Shown one piece after another: positions 20,978 to 32,105 of a stretch of DNA of 64,000 nucleotides. Position 1 is the stretch's first letter, and each line of letters starts with the position of its first letter. The position numbers and the translations under genes were made by a program. The notes under the pieces are model-generated. The model had not been told where the DNA came from and searched no databases. It worked only from the letters and a program-made list of their open reading frames with translations. Source of the stretch: Tricholoma matsutake. Its lineage: Eukaryota > Basidiomycota > Agaricomycetes > Agaricales > Tricholomataceae. The DNA is taken from the NCBI GenBank assembly GCA_026075535.2, contig AP026540.1, positions 4,960,001 to 5,024,000 on the forward strand. The letters are read 5' to 3'.

Positions 20978-23238
20978 TTTTTTTTTTTTTTTTTTTTTTG
21001 GGTCAAAAATTTATAACGTGGGGCTCAATCGCAGTCCGCGGGTCAAGATACAAACAAGGTACTACTAAGACTACGCATTCCCTATGTCCGCATCCCACAC
21101 CAGGTCCCTCGCAGAAGCCACGTTACGGCGGGCGTACCAGCGTTGTCCTCTCAGACAGGAAAGGCAATAATCTGTAGGGGAGGGGCCCCCCCCACAAAGG
21201 CTAGCCGTTAGTTCGCCGTCTGGTGCTATCTCGGTCCCCCCGGCCACATATCCGACCAAAGTCAGATCAGGCACAAGCAGTGTCAATTCACCGTAAGTCC
21301 TCCCTTGCAGGAAGAGTAACCGTCTTTCACCAGACAATGAGGATTGACCACCCCAGGTGAGTGAGGTGGACCATCACTGTGTCCACGCACAAGTGACAGT
21401 GACAAGGCAGCTGGTTATTCACCGGAACTGCCGTAGCTGGTTATTCACCGGAGCTACTGTAGGTAGGGGGTCGAGGCCCCCCCACGAGCAAATGCTACAC
21501 TGAGCATGCACTCAGTGACATCATCCCCCCCGCAGTGGGGGGAAGGTAGAGGGCGGCGACATATTGTCACCATCCCGACAACAGCCCTGGTGGGCGGTGA
21601 AGAGAAGGGGGGGTCCCCTTCTTCAAGCTCGGCGTGGTCGTTGGCGGGGGCCACAAGGACATCGACGCCGTTCCGGGGACAAGGGTTCCTCGGTTGGAGG
21701 CTCTGCCGCTGGTGGAGCAGACTGAGCCGCCTGCATCGCTGCATAGGAAGCCTGGAAGGCTGCCGGAGACGTAAGGTCGAGGGGAGCTGATGCCGCGCGA
21801 AGCGACTCCATCATGCTCCCTGAAAATCGCCAGGTGGTGGTGAAGAGCTCCCATGCCATCTGACGCCAAGAGTTCCTGTCGTTGAGAGGAACTGCGGACA
21901 CTCGGACGGTACCTACAAAGGAGGTCATCATGTCCAGTAGATGTAGCATAGCATCAGAGGTGGCTTCGATTTCCAACCTCTGATCCCTAGATAACGGCAC
22001 TTCGTCCTCCACCAGCTCAGGGATGGGGGGCCAAGGCGGTAGCGGGGCAGGGGATGCCTCCGGATAAAGGAGCTCAGCGATGCCAAGCTCCTGTGAGTAT
22101 ATATCCTCCTTTGGGACGCTACGAGCCCAGCGCTTGTGTTTGACGTCAACACCAAGTGCCCATCGTACACGATCGATCGTTTTCCTCGAGGAGAGCCTAG
22201 GCCCCCCCTCGGCAAAAAGGAGAGCCTCTTGCATAGCAAGAGAGTCATCGTTGTCATCATCGTTAGGGTTGGAGAGGTCTTCCCCAGCCCATAGATCTCT
22301 AGCTGCCCTGAAAGCAGCTGCTACCTCCGATTCGTCTTGCACGAACCGGGTGTCGTAGTCTTGGACGCCATCATCAAAGATGTCGCCCGTGATCAAAACG
22401 GGGTCGCGTAGACCCCGATGTGGTGGTTGTTGGCCTCTGGTTCACCGTTTGGGCATTGAGAGTATGTGTGTTAGTGCTAGTAGATGATGGTAAGAATCAA
22501 AATATGCAGCGTGGAATCGATAACGGCTGGTCCCTTATCTACATTCTGGGTCCACCCGATCCAGCCTCCGAATGCTCTGAGGGGGCGAGCAAGCTGCACA
22601 TCCTGCTGCCTAGTGGGAGAATATTGAACCCGGGTCATAACACCCTAGATGAGTGAGCACTGGAGGTAGAGAGTTGGTGGAGAGTGGCGGCCACCAAGGT
22701 GTCGACCTAGCCGCCAGGGGGCACCATCGCCCGGCCCCTTTTAACAATGGTGTATTCCAATGGGTAGTCAGTGTAGCATGTCTCTAGTAATAGAAACTCA
22801 CAGAGCATGGAGGCTAGAAGCCTCCCAGACAACCAGCAATCCAGTGATAATGTCTCTTCTCCCTGAGCCAGACCTCCCCCAACTAAACGAGTGTGTCGAC
22901 TTGGGCGAGCGTTGAAGCAGGCATCCCACACCCACTCTAAGCCCCCAGAGGGACCCAGACTACTCTTTCATAAACAACACTCACCTAGTCAGGATCCTCA
23001 AAGCCCAGGAGACCGAGACAGATAGCAGCCATTGTCAAAAACAATGACCGGGGCATCCCCGGGGATCGGATGGATGGATCTCTTAGCAAATCAGGGCACG
23101 CCTGGAGACGCCGAGAGCGTTCGTGATGGTGAAATCCGATCGAAAATCGGATAAAAATTGAAGTGTCGACGTCGCATGCAACGTTGAGCAGAGGTGTTTA
23201 CCACTATTTATGGTGGTTGTAACAAGTCAAGGAGTGAT
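20978..23238 (-). mobile_element. Family B copy B8, complete, third subtype (2.26 kb)
   Basis: Poly(T) 20978-20999, shared tail, diverged 3' UTR with a duplicated ggttattcaccgga block (21412-21450), ORF, 5' UTR and the 5' motif at about 23222-23234. It is flanked by a 15-bp TSD in L6 ORF2. This gives direct proof that B moves as a unit by a LINE-type mechanism, with the same TSD size as L. Confidence 0.93.
21623..22456 (-). pseudogene. Family B protein, third subtype, nonsense at codon 5
   Basis: ATG at 22454-22456 aligns with the other copies (MPKR), but codon 5 is TGA (22442-22444) where they have CGA. The remaining frame of about 270 codons is open. It keeps VQDYDTRF, an acidic EDLSNPNDDDNDD, SRKTIDRVRWA, QELGIAELLYPE, PELVEDEVPLS, SWRQMAWELFTTTWRFS, PLDLTSPAAF and a basic end (PERRRCPCGPRQRPRR). 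Reinitiation at a downstream codon is conceivable. Protein identity to other subtypes looks moderate, so this is an older lineage. Confidence 0.8.
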
Positions 23239-24131
23239 GCCGAAACGACGTCATCGATTTCTGCCAATGTTTCTCCGTGCCAATCAAGCCACGGATTTAA
23301 AGCGGAGGAGACAGCATCCCAATACGATGCTTCCTCCTCGGATCCTTTCTTGATGGACCACTTGGTAACCGGAACCAGAGATCCCGGGCCAGGCAGTACT
23401 AACGTCAGGGGAGTGTGGTCAGACGTCCCCCTGGCTTCAGGTACGATCTTGCAGTACAGAACAAATCTAAGATCTGTAGGTACAAACATCAGGTCGATCA
23501 CCGTGGGGTGAAGGCCCTGTTGTGGGGGGAAATGGGTAGGGCCCTCCACTACTGGTAGGGCTCTAGTCAGGCCTAATGCTGTAGCCGTTTCCACTAAGTG
23601 GTCAGCATGAATTGAGTGCTCAGGCCCCTGGGGATCCCAGGAGGCGTGCCTCACGTTGAAATCGCCGCACATGAAGTGCAAGCGTGGGATTGTCATGACG
23701 TTCTCAAATAAGAGCGTGATGGCCGCATGTTGGCTGTCCGAGTAGACGTTAGCGAGTAGCATGACATCTTCCCCTATTCCCAATGAGAACAGGAGGATGT
23801 CACGATCGTCGATCAGATCTCGTCTGAGACCTGGTCTTAGATTAGCGATGCTGTTTGCAAAGTATACAGCGACGCGTGGGGGGGAGTCAATTCCCGATGA
23901 GCGCACTAAAGTTCCCCAGTTTGGGCTCATTGGTGCGCCTATGACTTCTTCCCCGTCCCTGTTGTGGGCAGAGGGGGCGTGTCTTATTAATCGCCATGGA
24001 GGCTCTTGGATAAACAGCAAATCATAATCGTCTATAAGGTCTGCCAGTAACGAGTCCATGTATCCCCAATTACGGTTAACATTCTGACTAAATATACGCA
24101 ACTGCGGTGTAGATCTAAGTCTATCCCTCAT

Positions 24132-25530
24132 TTATGTTTGGCCACCGCGTCCTGCGGGATGGTAAGAAGGAGGAGAGCGAGAGTTGCGTTTTGCACTCAC
24201 CTCGTCATAGCGAGCTTTGATCCAATCACGGTCAAAGCGGTGTCGCCAGAAATTGCATCGACAATCGTCGGATGCGTGATTTTTCCGGCAGTTTAAGCAC
24301 CTAGCCGGGTGTGGACAGGCTGCCCCCTCTGGGGTAGCTGGGACAGGAGGATTCGCCTTAGCGTTTCCCTTACAACACCCTGCAAGGGCACGATGGTGCT
24401 CCTTGCGGTGTGGGCTTGCACAGATCGGGCATTTGGTCTGTGGAGCTCTGCATGCCTGGGTGGGGTGACCCCACTTCCAGCACCGTTGGCAAAGAGGCAG
24501 ACCAGGGTTTGCCCTGGCAGCCCTAACATAAGCGACGTAATGTCCAAATTGGACGCCCCGACCGATGAGAGCCTTGGCTTGTGCACCACTGACTGAGTCA
24601 GCGATGTTGAGATATACGGTGCATGTATCCGACATCTTTGAATCGCGTACTACCCGGGGGGGGACTTGAAGCACTGTGAGGTCCGATATTCCGGACTTTC
24701 CCAAGTGAGCAATGACGACGTCAGGCGTTAGAGCCTTGTCGTTAGCGATGAATGGCACATCGACCAGCTTGAGGTACGATGTGGATGTGGGTAGCGCTGC
24801 GTCTACTTGCAGCGCGAAAGGAAACGCCTTGTGAAGATTTGTGAGGGGGGGGGCATTGCCCATCCCATCCCTCCAGGTAATCCACATTGGGATCGTTGGT
24901 GACAGTGCCCGACCTAGGTCGTTTACTGCCCCCTACCATTCTGTCTATTGCTCCCCAGAGCATAGCGCTTCCTGAGTCGCAATCGAAACCAGCCTTGGCA
25001 GCTGCTACCAGCACCGAGCCCAGTCGTTCCGCAATGAGCTGCCGATCTTCCGCAGTTGGTCGTCTCGATCCCGTCCTGTTAAGGACAACTCGGAATCCTT
25101 CAGCATACTCTCCCAAGTCTTTGGCGAAGGTCTGGGGTCCACTCCAGTCGTCGCTAGCCATCTCCGTGTCCTGAATGACGTGGGAGGAGAGGTTATCGGC
25201 CACTTCATCAGCCCATGAAGCAGGTGTAGAAGGGGTAGCCAGAGGTGCAGGAGACGCAGTCACATCCCTGGAAGATAACGCTGGCACGCTGAATCGCTGT
25301 GCTCGCGGAGTGACAGTGCCTGCCCCATAGGGGGAGGGGATTGGAGAGCCTCTTTGGGTCCTGTGAGGGCCCACTGAGGGTGCGTTCTGTGTGGATCTGC
25401 GGCTCGAAGAGAGCCGCAGGGAATCAATTGGGTCGTCGCCAGGAGTTCTGGGCATACCGGATCTAGAGGGTCTTCCCTCGTCCATCGCCTCGCCCGATCT
25501 CCCCCCTGTTCTGGAATACGAATCTGACAT
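24132..25530 (-). pseudogene. L6 ORF1 with internal deletion and frameshift
   Basis: ATG at 25530 (MSDSYSRTGGRSGEAM). The N-terminal frame runs to about 24860 at PPPHKS, then joins directly to sequence coding HKAFPFALQV in another frame. Relative to L16 about 0.52 kb is missing between two CACAA repeats (cacaaatct and cacaaggcg). The distal frame keeps all three zinc knuckles (CQRCWKWGHPTQAC, CPICASPHRKEHH, CLNCRKNHASDDC) and ends with TAA 24132-24134. The deletion removes much of the segment before the knuckles, so ORF1 function is lost. Confidence 0.85.
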
Positions 25531-25657
25531 GTGTTGGTAAGATGCTGGTTATACCGGATCGCTGAGATCGAGGACAGATTGAGCTACAAAAGTTGGAAAC
25601 GGTGTCAACAAAGTTTTTTGTGGCTGTGCACGTCACGGTAAGAAGACAAGAAGCGAC

Positions 25658-25783
25658 GGAATTGCCGAGCATTCCCATCGCCCTCGCCATGGTAAGGGCT
25701 TTGGTGGAGTAGAACCGCGTATGCTCTTTGAAGGAGAGTTTGCAGTCAAAGAAAAATCCAAGGTACCTCCAGGTGACCTTGGG
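25658..25783 (-). mobile_element. L6 right TSD and L5 right part
   Basis: ggaattgccgagcat (25658-25672) is the second TSD copy of L6. L5 then continues with ORF2 codons for KVTWRYLGFFFDCKLSFKEH and the following ARAMGML, until the poly(T) of B9 interrupts it at ccttgggt. No further L5 sequence appears beyond B9. Confidence 0.85.
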
Positions 25784-26271
25784 TTTTTTTTTTTTTTTTT
25801 TTGGATCAGAATTTATAACGCGGGGCTCGAACGCAGTCCGCGGAGAGGGTACAAACTTGGGTACTACTTTATCTACGCGTTCCCCTCGCCCATCTCCCAC
25901 TCAGGTCCCCATTTTAGCCACTTTAGGCGGGCAGTGCCACAGACGTTGGCCTCTCAGCCAGGAAAGGCAATAATCTGGAGGGGGCGCCCCCCCCTCCCGA
26001 AGTTAGCCATTAGATCGCCCCCTGGAGCAAACGGTCCCCCAGCCCCATGTCCGACCGAGGCCAGACCAGGCGCAGCAGTGTTAATTCACCGTAAATCCCC
26101 CCTTGCGGGAGGAATAACCATTTGCATTTTTCCAGCCAACGAGGATTGACCACCCCAGACGAATGAGGTGGACCATCACCGTGTTGTGCATGAGTGACAG
26201 TAACGAGGCGGGTGGTTGTTCACCTGGTTATTCACCGTGACTGCCGTAAGTAGGGGGCCAAGGCCCCCCTC
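25784..26271 (-). mobile_element. Family B fragment B9 (3' UTR only)
   Basis: Poly(T) 25784-25802, tail TTATAAATTCTGATCC on the reverse strand, and about 0.47 kb of 3' UTR up to ggcccccctcga. It then joins L8 endonuclease sequence without a B 5' end or TSD. Either 5' truncation followed by exchange, or a template switch, would explain it. Confidence 0.85.
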
Positions 26272-29200
26272 GACCCCCCCACGCGTCGCTGTATACTTTG
26301 CGAACAGCATCGCTAATCTAAGACCGGGTCTCAGACGAGATCTGATCAACGATCGTGACATCCTCCTGTTCTCACTGGGAATAGGTGAGGACGTCATGCT
26401 ACTTGCTAATGTGTACTCAGATAGCCAACACTCGGCCATCACGCTCTTATTTGAGAATGTCATGACGATCCCTCGCTTACACTTCATGTGTGGCGACTTT
26501 AACGTGAGACACACCTCCTGGGACCCCCAGGGGCCTGAACACTCTATCCACGCTGACCACTTAGTGGAAATGGCTACGGCATTAGGCCTGACTAGAGCCC
26601 TACCAGTAGTGGAGGGCCCCACCCATTTCCCCCCTCAACAGGGCTTTCACCCCACAGTGATCGACCTGATGTTCGTACCTACAGATCTTAGATTTGTACT
26701 GTACTGTGAGATCGTACCTGAAGCCAGGGGGACGTCTGACCACGCTCCTCTGACATTAGTGCTGCCTGGCCCAGGATCTCTGGTTCCGGTTACCAAGTGG
26801 TCTATCAAAAAGGGATCCGAGGAGGAAGCATCGTATCGCGATGCTGTCTCCTCCGCTTTAACTCCGTGGCTAGATTGGCACGGAGATACTTCGGCGGAAA
26901 TCGATGCTGTCGTTTCAGCGATATCAGCAATTTTAAACAAGGCATGGGAAAACCACGCCAAGGAATCTTGCCTCGGCAAGTCGTCCAAAGGCTGGTGGAC
27001 AGACGAATGCAGTGGCGCCCTCGACGCCTACAGAGCCTCTCGTGATGAAGAGGACTGGAAGCTCTATAGGAAAGTCATGCGACATGCGAAGCGCGACTTT
27101 TTCGATGACCGTATCCAAGAAGTGGCTACGATGAATAGACGACCCTGGGACCTGATGGCCTGGACTCGTCAATGCAACCTCCCATCATACGAGGCGATCT
27201 CCTATCGGGGAGAACCGTGCAATGATTTGGATTCTCTGTGGGCTGCCCTGGATGGGTCCTACAATGCTGCCTCAGATCGAGTAGTCGATCTGAGCATCCT
27301 TGATGAACTTGATCCGGTGCCTGAAAGGGCCTGGATCCCGTTCTCCGTTACGGAAATGAAAGAAGCGTTAAACGCGTGTTCTTCCCGTTCCGCTCCAGGT
27401 CCCGATCATGTTACATGGTCGCACCTCAAACACTGGTGTAGCAACCCAGAGGTGGCAGGGCTCATCACCCGCATCGCTGAGGCATGCATCACTGCGGGCC
27501 ATTGGCCAGCTCATTTTAAGGAATCCCTGTCGGTTATTATCCCGAAGCCAGGGAAACCTAATTACTCTACCCCTAAGTCGTTCAGGCCCATCGTGCTCCT
27601 GAACACTTTGGGCAAACTTGTCAAAAAGATGTTGTCTAGGCGACTTCAGTTCAACGGTGTCGCACACGAGGCATTCGAGCAAAATCAGTTCGGAGGCGTC
27701 GCCCAGCGTTCCACAGAGGATGCAGGTATTTACCTTACCCACCTGGTCAGAGCTGGATGGGCCAAAGGGCTCAAAACGAGCGTCGTCGCCTTCGACATCG
27801 CTCAATTTTTCCCCTCCTTGAACCATCAGGTTCTATTGGAGATCATCTCTCGGTCGGGATTCCCTGCGCAAGTAGTGAATTTCTTCCGCTCATACTTGGT
27901 CAGTCGCAAGATGACCTACAAGTGGAACACTTTCTCATCTGGCTCCTTTGCAGCAGATGTGGGGGTGGGGCAAGGCTCTGCCTTGTCCCCTGTCTTATCG
28001 GCGTTATACCTGATGCCCATTATGAAACTCTTCAGAAGAAGCGAAATCGGCAGAGATGTTGATCTCATGTCCTATGTGGACGATGGTACCCTCATCGCCC
28101 ACTCTCCACGGTTGGAGGATAACCTCCCCCTCCTTAAAAAAGCGTATGGCTGGATATTCCAGGCATTCACCTCCCTCGGACTCGTCCTGGAACATGACAA
28201 GTCCAAAATCTTCCATTTCTCAAGGGCGAGGAGATTCTCTCCCCTACCCATCAATCTAGGCTTTGCCCCGTACACGGGCAACACCCCCCTTAAACCCAAG
28301 GTCACCTGGAGGTACCTCGGATTCTTCTTTGATCGCAAACTCTCCTTTAAGGAGCATATGCGATTGTACTCCACCAAAGCCCTTACCACTGCTAGGGCGA
28401 TGGGAATGCTTGGCAACTCTGTAAGAGGGTTAACCCCCATGCAGAAACGTCTTCTCTACCGTTCGTGTGTCATACCCATTATGACATACGGACTTAGACT
28501 ATGGCACTTCAAAGGCGCTCGCGTCAAAGGTGTCATCAAAACGTTGGCCCAAGTGCAGTCCATCGCTGCACATTGGATCCTCGGTGCATTCAGAACCACC
28601 CCAATCGGTGGCCTGGAAAGTATCGCCGGACTGCTGCCTATGCAGCTACTACTGTGTCGTTTAGTCGACAGAGGGGTATTCAGAACCCCCCTATTGGCTC
28701 CATCACACCCCCTAAGGGCAATCTTAGGGCCTAATCACGTCGGTACTACCCATTCTCATGAGCTAGGACTCTGGGGAGGGAACGTGCTCGACACACTCAA
28801 CCTCCAAGGTCCATCTGTCGCCTCGGCTGCAGCACTGGCCCTTGTACCAGGTGATGAATTCGACCCATTTGGGGAAGAAAACACACCTGGAAACAGAGTG
28901 AAGGACCTTTTCCCTGCTCGTTTTTCCTCTCATCGCCTCACCTCTAAGGAGGATGGAGCGAGGAATTCTTACAGGAGTGACCTCGACAAGGCCTGGGCTT
29001 CTGCCCAGGTTGAGGATGACACTGTCGTTGTTGCAGTGGACGCTTTGGTGCCCACAGATGCTAAATTTCAAGCTGTCGCCTGCGCTCTTGTCTTCGGACA
29101 GGGAGAACAGGTGGATCGCGTTGTCTCAGCTTCTGGGAGGAGAACACCCCCAGAAGTCGAACTTTTTGCTCTCCAGCTAGGCGTCTCGGCTGCGTGCAGC

Positions 29201-29896
29201 AGAGGTTGCAAAAAGTTGGTGATCTTTTCGGATTCTACTACGGGCATTGAGTCCCTAATCGATCCAAAACCACGCTCTGGGCAAATCTTCACCCTGGACG
29301 CTTGTCGCTCTCTTCGTCCCTGGCTAGCCGGAGACGAGGAGAGGAACGTAACATTCTGGCATGTCCCCTCGAAACTCGAGTGGAACGTGCACAAGATGGC
29401 TCACGATGTTGCTACATCTACCAAGATCTCCGTGGGCAGACACCCATGGACGTCTCTAGACTACTTTAAAAACCAGGTCGAAAAGGCCGTTTGTAAGGAT
29501 TGGCACACCCGGTTCTCAGATCTGGCGTACCGTGGTCGGCATTTCTACCAACTCAAAGGAGTAGGCGGAAAACCGGTACTACCCTCGACTCACAAAGGTG
29601 GGCCTTGGCTGAAAGTTATGGGAAACAATACTTCGTTGACTTCTCATACAACTCGTATGATCACTGGCCATGCTCCTATAGGGGAGTATCGTCAACGTCT
29701 ATCCCTCGACAGGGAATACCAATGTTGGTGCCTTGGTCCCGAGATACAAACTCGAGACCATCTACTACGTGTCTGCCCCAAGGTGGATCGCAAAGAAACT
29801 CGTGCAAGCCCCGACTCCATTGAAGGCTTCCACGAATTCATGGACAATAATCCCGCACTGGGATCGTTCAACTCACTTGCGTGGGATCCAGGATAG
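26272..29896 (+). CDS. L8 ORF2, open but lacking endonuclease N-terminus
   Basis: The longest open frame here: about 1,207 L codons, opened further upstream by 19 codons of antisense B9 3' UTR with an ATG at 26216 (total 1,226 aa). Motifs in order: GDFNVRH, SDHAPL; RT FDIAQFF, GQGSALSP, SYVDDGTLIA; RNase H VDAL (others VDAS), VELFAL, FSDST, HKMAHD; C-terminal CWC...H...C. RT and RNase H appear complete. The endonuclease lacks its first strand and the QEP glutamate, so target cutting should fail. Whether a transcript starts in B9 antisense sequence is unknown. Confidence 0.88.
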
Positions 29897-30379
29897 GTTG
29901 TGCGCGCAGGGCGTATGACCCCCGTCTGGTTCTGGCTAGTGTTATCGGTATGTCGGGGTGGCTGTAGGGCACCAGACGAGTCCGTTAACCCTCATAAAGG
30001 GGGCCCACCCGTGTTCAGGAGCGACTGTCAGGGCGGGGGGACATGAAACTAGGTACTGGTTCGGGGAGGCGCCTGAGCGCTTCCAGATCCGTTGTCGGTT
30101 ATGCGTTGCGGCGACTTCAGCCGACTACGCTCTCCTTTCCGAGCTGAGAGGCTCATGTCGGGGCGGCAGTTTCCCCTAAATCTTGCACTCATTCCCGTAG
30201 GGATTCGGGGAACACGACATCGTCAAGTCCGGGTTGTCGGTACGCCACCACTGGCAAGTCCGTTTACTCGATAAAGGGGGCCCCCTTAGTAGTCATTGCA
30301 GCTATCCAGGTGGTTGGTGCAAAGATTAGCAGGAGGAGGACTTGGGCTGGGCATAGTGTACCTCGTTTGTATGTCTCTA

Positions 30380-30421
30380 CCGCGGACTGCGATCGGGCGC
30401 CGCATTATAAACTTTTGACCC
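30380..30421 (+). promoter_or_regulatory. Shared 3' terminal tail, L version
   Basis: From CCGCGGACTGCGATCGGG to TTATAAACTTTTGACCC just before poly(A). The last 42 nt match the B tails (33494-33534 and the B11 end) at roughly 85-88 percent by eye. A CGCRG...CTGCG inverted repeat can form a small stem. In stringent LINEs such a tail is the site bound by the RT. Confidence 0.65.
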
Positions 30422-30442
30422 AAAAAAAAAAAAAAAAAAAAA

Positions 30443-31326
30443 TTTGCTGTTCATTCAAGAGCCTCCTTGGCGATTAATAAGACATGCCCCTTCCGCCCAC
30501 AACAGGGAAGGGGAAGAAGTTATAGGCGCACCAATGAGCCCAAATTGGGGAACCTTAGTGTGCCCATCGGGAATTGACTCCCCTCCACGTGTTGCTGTCT
30601 ATTTTGCGAACAGCATCGCCAATCTAAGACCGGGTCTCAGACGAGATCTGATCGACAATCGTGACGTCCTTCTGTTCTCACTGGGAATAGGGGAGGATGT
30701 CATGATGCTTGCTAACATTTACTCGGACAGCCAACACTCGGCCATCATGCTCTTATTTAAGAACGTCATGACGATTCCACGCTTACACTTTATGTGTGGC
30801 GACTTTAACGTGAGGCACGCCTCCTGGGATCCTCAGGGGCCTGAACACTCAATCCATGCCGACCACTTAGTGGAAATGGCTACGGCGCTAGGCCTGACTA
30901 GAGCCCTACCTGTAGTGGAGGGCCCCACCCACTTCCCCCCTCAACAGGGCTTTCACCCCATGGTGATCAACCTGATGTTCGTACCTATGGATCTCAGATT
31001 CGTATTATACTGCGAGATTGTACCTGAACCCAGGGGGACGTCTGACCATGCCCCCCTGACATTAGTGCTACCTGGCCCGGGATCTTTGGTTCCAGTCACC
31101 AAGTGGTCCATCAAAAAAGGATCCGAGGAGGAAGCATCAGACCGTGATGCTGTCTCCTCCGCTTTAACCCCGTGGCTAGATTGGCACGGTGATACTTCGG
31201 CAGGAATCGATGATGTCGTCTCGGCGATATCAATGATTTTAAACAAGGCATGGGAAAACCATGCCAAGGAATCTCGCCTCGGCAAGTCGTCCAAAGGTTG
31301 GTGGACAGACGAATGCAGCAGTGCCC
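30443..31326 (+). mobile_element. LINE family L copy L9, endonuclease fragment
   Basis: Plus-strand ORF2 sequence from LLFIQEPPWRL to the linker after the endonuclease, bounded by the poly(A) of L8 and the 5' end of B10. Both neighbours inserted into it, and neither distal part of L9 is found nearby. Confidence 0.85.
30444..31326 (+). pseudogene. L9 ORF2 fragment (endonuclease)
   Basis: About 294 in-frame codons covering most of an APE-type endonuclease: IQEPPW, GDFNVRH, and SDHAPL near the end, then the EEEAS linker. V-I-N-L-M replaces the usual V-I-D-L-M. No RT. The start of ORF2 and all ORF1 are missing. Confidence 0.8.
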
Positions 31327-32105
31327 ACATGCTCCTTGACTTGTTACAACCACCATAAACAGTGGTAAACACCTCTGCTCAATGTTGCTCGTGACGTCGA
31401 CACTTCATTTGTCATCTGATTTTTGATCGGATTTCACCATTACAAACGCTCTCAGCATCTCCAGGCGTGGCCTGATTTGCTAAGAGATCCGTCCATCCGA
31501 TCTCCGGGGATGTCTCGGTCATTGTTTCCAACAGTGACTGCTATCTGTCTCGTTCCCCTTGGCTTCAAGGATCCTGGCTAGGTGAGTGATGTCTATGAAA
31601 GAGTAGTCTGGGTCCCTATGGGGGCTTAGAGTGGGTGTGGGATGCCTGCTTCAACGCTCGCCCAAGTAGAAGCGCTCATTTAGCTGGGGGAGGTCTGGCT
31701 TAGGGGGAAGGACATTCTTACTGGACTGCTGGCCATCTGGGAGGCTTCCAGCCTCCATGCTCTGTGAGTTTCTATTACTAGAGACATGCTACACTGACTA
31801 CCCATTGGAATACACCATCGTTAAAAGGGGCCGGGCAATGGTGCCCCCTGGCGGCTAGGTCGATGCTCTGGTGGCCGCTACTCACCACCAACTCTCTACC
31901 TCCGGTGCTCACTCTTCTAGGGTGTTATGACCCGGGTTCAATCTTCTCCCACCGGGTTACAGGATGTGTGGCCTGTCCCCCCCTTGGAGCGTTCGGAGGC
32001 AGTATCGGGTGGACCTGGAATAGAGATAAGGGACCAACTGTTATCGATGGCACGCTATGTATCTTGATTTCTACTATCATCTACTAGCATTAACTTCCCC
32101 TCTCA

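Larger units (their letters stand above)
17246..24131 (-). pseudogene. L6 ORF2 (endonuclease-RT-RNase H), split by L7 and B8
   Basis: ATG at 24131 lies right after the ORF1 TAA; stop TAG at 17246-17248. The three coding pieces are 24131-23239, 20977-18251 and 17524-17246 (TSD ends approximate), 1,289 codons with no nonsense change. Endonuclease motifs: IQEPPW, GDFNVRH, SDHTPL. RT: FDIAQFF (motif A), GQGSALSP (motif B), SYVDDGTLIA (motif C). RNase H: VDAS, VELFAL, FSDST, HKMAHD. The C-terminal knuckle follows. The protein would cut target DNA, copy the element RNA from the nick and remove RNA. Apart from the two insertions this is the best-preserved ORF2 in the window. Confidence 0.9.
16703..25657 (-). 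mobile_element. LINE family L copy L6, full length but carrying L7 and B8
   Basis: Poly(T) from 16702 to 16721 and 5' end gcttcttgtcttcttaccg (reverse strand, 25637-25655) are both present, with a TSD on each side. Removing L7 with one TSD (740 bp) and B8 with one TSD (2,276 bp) leaves about 5.94 kb. The shortfall from 6.46 kb is an ORF1 deletion of about 0.52 kb. ORF2 is restored to exactly 1,290 codons by this subtraction, which confirms the nesting model. Confidence 0.93.
26272..30442 (+). mobile_element. LINE family L copy L8, from endonuclease to poly(A)
   Basis: Begins at ccccccacgcgtcgctg in the endonuclease region and includes the rest of ORF2, the complete 3' UTR and poly(A) 30422-30442. 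The tail abuts tttgctgttcattcaag of L9, so L8 inserted into L9 in the same orientation. ORF1 and the first 78 or so ORF2 residues are absent. Confidence 0.92.

Noticed and set aside
22707..22931. 74-75 aa ORF in the B 5' UTR (also near 7007 and 39327)
   Set aside because: It appears in three copies but in differing upstream frames, and B10 has an early stop (AAG TAG at 31660s). It overlaps the conserved leader hairpin, so base conservation explains it better than coding.
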